Positions 57,601 through 64,000 of a stretch of DNA of 64,000 nt are shown here, piece by piece. This DNA comes from Cymodocea nodosa. Lineage: Eukaryota > Streptophyta > Magnoliopsida > Alismatales > Cymodoceaceae. The DNA lies in NCBI GenBank assembly GCA_036874045.1, contig JAZBRI010000011.1, positions 15,084,001 to 15,148,000 of the forward strand. Reading direction: 5' to 3'. The notes under the pieces are model-generated. The model made no database searches and had not been told where the DNA came from. It was given only the letters and a program-made list of their open reading frames with translations. Each line of letters starts with the position of its first letter. The first letter of the stretch is position 1. The translations under genes were made by a program, and so were the position numbers.

Positions 57601-57789
57601 AAGATGATTTTTTTAAATTATGAAAATTTAGGATGATTTTTATGTAAAAGAAGACTTATAATAATTTATTATAAACGATAATTAAACAAAATTCATGATG
57701 GCAAAAAAATGAATCAATAAAGATGATTTTCATGGCATAAATAAACATGGTAGTGCATAAAGAAAATGAGGGGGACCTAATTGTAATTA

Positions 57790-58925
57790 TTGTAAACCTT
57801 TTAAAGAAATCACAACAAAACCTCTTCCTTCAATATTTACGCTTATGCCATCATAATCACCAAAACTATAAAGTTGAGAAAATAAAAACCCGAAGAACCG
57901 ATGGAATGGAAACAGGGTAAGTACAGGGGAGGAGAAGCTCATCGTTGAGCGTCGGCTTCCTCGGTAGACAGCGGTTGTGGGTGTGCATTGAGGATAGAAG
58001 CGTGCGGGGAAATCGTCGGGGAAGGTTTCTTGAGGTGATGATGGTCGGTCGTGACGATGAAACCGACTGAATTTCGACGGTGTGGTTTGGTCTTGTTGGG
58101 TTTCTTCGCAAGGTACCCGATGGAGATGGCGTGTCAAGGTCGATTAGGAAGGTCGACCGTGAACGAAAGAGGAGAACGCGCGGGGAAGGATCGCCGGTAT
58201 TGGAGGAGGAAATGAGTTTAAAAGGGGGATCTCAAGAGATGATGGTGGACGGTCGTTGCAGTGGGAGTTTGGCTTCCTCTCAGGTGTCCGGCTGAGATGG
58301 TAAGCTAAGGTGATTTGAGGGAGCTCGGCTGTGGTTGAAGAGGTGGACGGTCTTAACCGGCGCTCCAAGGTATCTTTGAAGGAGGGATATCCGACAGTCT
58401 TTGCCGACTCATCCGACCGACTTGTGCGATCAGGACGGAGATCGAGTGTTGGGTAGGGTGCTGTGATTGGATGAGCCGACCGACGATCGTCATCCGTCTG
58501 AGTTACGCGTGCTGAGATGAGGAGATTATCCCTTCTTCAATCCGGGGGAATATTCGTCGGAATCAAGGATTTGTGAGAAGAAATTTTCTGGAAGGTCGCC
58601 GGCAGAGTGGGTTTTCCAGTAGATTAGAAGATTAACTTGAAGTGCTTTCTGTTGATCGATGCCTTGAAGCGAGAGAAGGACATGGTTTTCAGTGACGGAT
58701 GGTCGGAAAATCAGATAGGGAAGGCAGACTAGTGGGTTGAGATTATCATCCGGTGATTGTTGGTGAAATGTGTGTTCAAGAGATTCGTTCGGGGAAGTGG
58801 TGTGATGGGATCGCCACGAAAACGATCCATGATTGGTGAGTTCGACCGGTGAACCATGGATCCCCTCGTGCCTCGACCGGAGTTCAAGACGACAGGCAGT
58901 TGGCGTGGAAATCGTCTTATGCTTT
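57790..58925. other. GC-rich block with internal degenerate repeats
   Basis: Base composition changes sharply against the AT-rich flanks. Words such as GGTCGGTCGTGACGATG, GGTGGACGGTCGTTGC and GAGGTGGACGGTC, and GGGGAAGG at about 160-base spacing, suggest old internal duplication. Frames are open on both strands but none resembles a protein I know. It may be the interior of a non-coding LTR element, because primer-site-like sequence lies at 59131. Confidence 0.4.
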
Positions 58926-61238
58926 TAAAGATTATTTAGAGAGGTTTATGAAAAATCATTTTAAGAGTATTTAGATTTTGATAGAAGAATTTATAAGAAA
59001 TACTTTTTGAAACATAAGAGAATTTTTAAGTAGTTAAACGTGAGTCATGTTTAATTAGATTTATATAAAATTGTTTTATGTGGAGTGAGGTGTCTATAAT
59101 ACTAATAATTTTATCATATTTTCTATTGATTCTATGGTATCTGAGTAGGTCTTATCTTAATTTTCTTTTATTTGAATTATCCTTCTTGATATACATTTAT
59201 TGTTCTTTCTTATCATTTATATTTGTCATGAATCATCTTCTTCTTTTTCACTTAAGCCTACCAAACTTCATCTTGTTTATCTTAAATTTTGTATATCTTC
59301 TTTGTTCTTATACCCTCTAATTTTGTCTAAATTTAGACATAACTAATCTTTTCTCCCTCTCCTCCTCCAACTAAGTATGATGATAGTTTTAAATTAGATG
59401 AAATGTGATCATAACTTCAAATTGGATGGCTAAAGAGAACTTTGCTATTTGGTCATGATTAATAAAGATGGCTTAAGATCACTAAAAACAAGATATACTT
59501 CATTAATGTTATGATATTTTAACTTGACTTTGAAGAAAATCCAAAAAATATAAGAAAGAGAATAAGAAACTAAGGAAATTCAGAATGGCCATGGTATTAT
59601 GACCAACATCAATGGTGATCTCATGTAAATTGGGAGATTAATAATTAATTGTTAATTACTTACCACTTATTTTTTTATCTTTTAATTCTACTTGTCCTTC
59701 GTATATGCATATAATTTCAATCAATGTTAACAAATCAATATCACTTCTATGATACAAAATTTTTTCATGATGAAGTATACATACTCTCACTCCAAAGAAC
59801 TTACCACCTTCATTGTGGTAAAAAATCAATTTTTTTACAATGGTAGTTTCTAAAATTATAATGTCGGTAATTTGAATTAATTAACCTTGTTTAAATTTAA
59901 ATTTTGAATCAGCAAATCATTAGGCGATTCTATAATTTAGGCTTTAATACTAGGCATTGTTTTTAACAATAACCCAAACCCTTCCTTTGACGTTCATAAA
60001 TATTACTGCTGTTAAGGTTTTGTGTGAAATATAAAAAGAAAAACTTAAAATGTGTTAATGCTTGTCGCTGCGATTATATGTAAAATCTAAGACCTTCTGA
60101 TATTTGCTGGGAATTTAGTTCCTAAGAAGATGTTAATTTCATATTACTAATATCAAATCCTTTAGGTATATTAAATCCTTTGTTGTAACTTTAATTTTCT
60201 CTTTTTAAATCCTTTAAGATGTAGCGTTTTGTTTTGTTTCATTGCACTTTTTGATTATATTAGATAATCAGTAAACTATTTTGATTAGCTAGTAAAATAT
60301 TTGAAGAAAATAAAGTTAAAGAAGTTTATAATTACTATATCGATAAGAAAATATTTTTCCTTTTTTTATTTTGTAATAAACTATAAGAAGAAGTTATAAA
60401 ATATACAGAAAAACGAATTTTTTGTGAAAATTTTAGAGGCATATTTTAAAGTGTTAAATGGTCATGAGGGCAATGCAGTTATAGGTTATCTTTGAGAGAC
60501 TTTAGGGTAAAACATTGTTACAGCTTTAGTTACACACCAAATGTGGCAATCAAATATGCATATTTAAAATGTAACCAAGAATTTCTCACTAAGATATGAT
60601 AAAAGTCAAGTTATTTTGAATAATTCAATGATGTAAGTTTCATAATGAATTCTAACGAGACAATTAGCTTAATTTTTGGTACTTCAATTAAAACTTAGAA
60701 TTCATGTATTTTGGTTAATAGATTTACAAATTAATGACAAATTTTGGGTGGTAGAATGTGTAAAGCCATGGAGTTAGTGAAAGACAATGAGATACATGTC
60801 GACAACTACAGGACTATAATGAGCAGAAATGGTTTAGCTCAAACTTTTACCATTGTCTATTATCCTAAAATTGCAAGGGAATGTGATCACATTGAGAACT
60901 CAGTAAGATCAAATTTTTTCGGCATAGTCAACAACAAAGTTGATATAGTATAGATGATATTAATAACATTTGAATGGTTGTGATTCAAAGTTGGTTATAC
61001 TTTAAATTATAATCATCTAATACTATTAATGCATATAACAAATCTCATAGATTAATATGTATGCTAGGCGGCCTTGGTTGTTGACAACTGGTTATTGTAG
61101 AAAGGATATACATGTATTGTCACAAGGGCATGTGAAATATAAAAAGGAAAACCTAGAATGTGTTGTATTTGTTATCGAGACGATGCATCAAATTTAAAAC
61201 CTTTTGATATTTACCATGAATCTAGTTCCCAAGAAAAT
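58926..61238. other. AT-rich DNA with decayed LTR-element traces
   Basis: TGGTATCTGAGTAGG at about 59131 resembles a tRNA-Met primer-binding site. A block at about 60024-60150 reappears near 61127-61280, and another at about 60440-60540 reappears near 63100-63165. These point to several old and overlapping LTR insertions. No gene was seen; the frame at 60744-60953 is unassigned. Confidence 0.4.
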
Positions 61239-62470
61239 TGTTGTAGATTGCTACTAGTACTTCCAAGTCCGAACAAACAGAATTGCCTAATGGTGTTCCA
61301 ATTGGACAAATAGGTTATGTCTGATGGTGTTCTGATTAGACAAAACAGGAGCGTTTGATGTCTGCTAAGCCCCACCTACGATAAGTCATCACATGTTTTG
61401 CTAGTGCTTTGCAATTGTAATAGCTTTGCTTATGTGTAGAGAAGGAATTCTTATAATATTGTAATAAGAATTTAATGTCCTAAGTTTGCCTTATTTAAAA
61501 GGTTGTATTGCAATGTAGATCAATGACAGAAAATAAAAGAATTACTAGCACAGCCATAGACATTGATAATTGTCGAACCACATAAATCTTGTATTCCTAT
61601 ATGTACTTATTTCTTTCCCACCTTCTCCACCTTAATAATAAAGTGTAAATCACAAATCTTGAGTGAAAGCGTGAATGTGCACATCTCCTGAAAAACCACC
61701 GTGGTTTCATTTGAGTTCTTAACTTCTCTTTTTATCTAGTATCATAGCACAAAGTCAAGAGTTTAGTTGTAGAGGAAGAGTGAAGCAATGTCAAATGAAA
61801 GCAAGTTGAGAATTAAGAGATTCGATGAAAAAGACTTCAATTTTTAGGAAATACAGATAAAAGATTATTTGTACAAAAAGAAGTTATACAAGCTATTACT
61901 TAGAAGAAAATTAGAGGGAATGAAACAAAATATTTAAGAGTTATTAAACCATCAAACTTTGGGAGTAATCAAATTAATCATAGTAAGAAATGCTGTCTTC
62001 AACATCATCAAGGAAAAGACCACTATAAATCTAATAAAAGTATTGCTAAATATGTATGAGAAGTCATTAACTTCAAATAAGGCATATCTTATGAGGAGGA
62101 TGTTTAACCTTAGAATATCAGAATGAAGGTATGTTATCAATCACATCAATGAGTTTAATACAATTATAACCTAGTTAAGCTTAGTAGAAATGAACTTTGA
62201 TGATAAGGTAAATGTATTGATATTGCTATCCTTATTATCATAAAGTTGGTTTGCAATTGTAACCAATGTCAGTAGCTCTTTCAATCATGAGAGGTTGAAG
62301 TTGAACAACATTAAGGACTTGATCCTTGGTGAAGATGTTTGTAGGAGAAGTAACTTGTAGGCAAAGACTTTAGGATCTACTCTATAAGTGTCGAGAGTAA
62401 AGGAATGAGTCAACAAAGAGGTAGAGGAAAATACTCAAAGTTTAGATAAAAGAGCAAGAAAATGAAGAAT
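61239..62470 (+). mobile_element. Broken Ty1/copia fossil: LTR and gag
   Basis: A probable LTR starts TGTTGTAGATTGCTAC near 61239 and runs to about 61735, followed by a weak primer-binding site. A gag region at about 61788-62450 has the copia gag wording, for example KDYLYKKKLY, then NEFN and a KDLILGED stretch. Pol was not seen in the window. It is broken in many places and looks old. Confidence 0.75.
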
Positions 62471-64000
62471 GCTATTTAGTAGAAATATTAATAAGTTTAT
62501 AATATGTTGTCATATCTAGAAATATTGGAAAATATTAATAATGAGTAATATAATTATCATGACTTTATACTCATTATGTTAGGTATCATAGAGTTGTATT
62601 TTACAATTATTGTATTGTTTGTGTATAATTTGATAGTAGTGGCATATATATTTTTATGATATTATTTGTTGAAATAAGTCAAGAACAAAAAAATACTAGT
62701 AGATAATATACATAAAGATATTATGATAACTATGTGGGATGGAAGAAATTTTTGATACTATTTTAAAAATTTGTAGTATGATTTTATAAAAAATGTTATT
62801 GTACTTATAAACAATTTTTGGTGATCTTCGTACTTTTTTATATGGTAAAACTTCAAATGTATGAACTACAAATTCATATCGTTGTTAAAGTTGTATGTTT
62901 TACTATTATGTTCTAAATATTTTATTTTCTAACATTTTATTAAGTATAAATCACTTCTCCAAATTTCAATCTTTTTGACTTCTCGTTGTGTGTGTATAAA
63001 CATTTTTTTTTTTTGACTTTCTATTTTTTATCTTTCTAAACTTTTCATCGAACGAAAGGTTCTCATAGAAAATGTGATAGACATATTTTTGGATATTTAA
63101 TACATGAGGGCAATACAGTCAGATATGGAGTTCATTTTTTTGAAAGAATATTGTTACAACTTAGGTTGAAATGAAGAAGAATAGTTAATAACATGATCAG
63201 TAAGGAGATAACACTTATGTATATTTGGTAAGAATCGTTAAAAGTTTGTCAGTTGTTATGGTCATTAAACTTAACTTTCTTCTTTTAAATACATTGTATT
63301 TGATAAAAGAGTAATGCACATGAAAGTTAAAACCATCAATTTTCCTATTCATTCTATGGTATTGGAGCAACGTCTAAACAGTGAAAAAATTAATTTAGGT
63401 TGATGAAAATCCAAATAATGAAAAAGTGGTTCTAGAATAGAATTCGAAGAATATCTTAATGGTAACTAAACAAATTTGAATCACACTTTGGTCATCAAAC
63501 ACAATATACAGCAAATCCTGTCATTAGATTTCCATTTAAAAAATCTACTCATCTGCTGCACTTCGACCAAATGGATAGTTTTATCAATTCTAGCAACTTG
63601 CTAGATTATTCTGCCAATAATGTTAAATTTACTTCATTAAACTTGCAGAATGAAATTACCCAATCAAACCTTAATAGGTTCGTAGTGTCTGCTGATTGAG
63701 ATTCTCTTCACCTTTTAAATTTTATTAACTCTTGGTCTTTACGGCAAAGTTTTAATAAGTTGGTCCTAGACCCATTTGGAAATCCCCCCCCCCACCCCCC
63801 TCCTCTCTCTCTCTTTATTGAACCTGTCAAAAATCTCCCTCATAAGCTTAAATATCGTAAAAAACTAACTATTTTTAGGAAAAAATTAACTTAATAAAGT
63901 CCTCTATTTTCGATATAGATAAAAAAATTGAAACTATCCCCTTCTCATAATGAAAGGATCAATTATTCTCTCTCAAATAGGAACATGGTTACCTCCTTGT
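62471..64000. other. AT-rich end of window with LTR-like traces
   Basis: A block near 63100-63165 is similar to about 60440-60540, and TGGTATTGGAGCAAC at about 63354 looks like another tRNA-Met primer-binding site, so an LTR may end just before it. Near 63785 there is a C-rich and (CT)n run. No gene was recognised. Confidence 0.4.

Overview
This is nuclear DNA of a flowering plant. It is AT-rich, its genes carry GT-AG introns, and it holds plant LTR elements, LINE fragments and a tRNA-type SINE. The AGL12-like tail and the SDH6-like wording resemble monocot proteins as I remember them, and the kilobase-scale introns do not look like a grass. My guess is a non-grass monocot, with low confidence.

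Layout. 1-816 holds the last two exons of an AGL12/XAL1-type MADS-box gene (+). 3373-5204 is a three-exon copy of the gene for plant succinate dehydrogenase subunit 6 (-), with an in-frame stop at codon 10. 6230-9165 is a broken Ty1/copia fossil (-), followed by GC-rich and satellite-like DNA and a scrap of a FAR1-type DNA-binding domain (about 10665). 12822-19906 is an eight-exon CDK-like kinase gene (-) of the N-myristoylated CRK kind, encoding 702 residues. 21740-22228 is a single-exon AP2/ERF (DREB-type) transcription factor gene (-). 23271-27251 contains exon-like pieces of an unidentified gene (+). 28435-29748 encodes a seven-helix-type membrane protein related to TOM1/TOM3/THH1 (+). 31699-35790 is the three-exon cytochrome c gene (+), whose first intron carries a tandem array of about 137 bp units. 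38563-55959 is a 19-exon non-lysosomal glucosylceramidase gene (GBA2/GH116, +) encoding 952 residues. Its introns hold a small non-autonomous LTR element, LINE fragments and a GC-AG splice pair. 55960-64000 has no convincing gene: it is AT-rich repeat DNA, a GC-rich block, and decayed Copia-type LTR remains.

How the genes relate. They are unrelated single genes, as usual in a plant genome. Two serve mitochondrial respiration (cytochrome c, and SDH6 if functional), one serves sphingolipid turnover, two are transcription factors, one is a kinase and one is a membrane protein. I saw no gene cluster and no evidence of a new biological system. The most interesting items are the small LTR element in the glucosylceramidase gene, the intronic tandem array in the cytochrome c gene, the interrupted SDH6 copy, and the phase-compatible orphan exons near 23-27 kb. 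Exon borders were placed by reading splice sites and checking phases by hand. For the kinase, cytochrome c and glucosylceramidase genes the exons sum to an unbroken reading frame.
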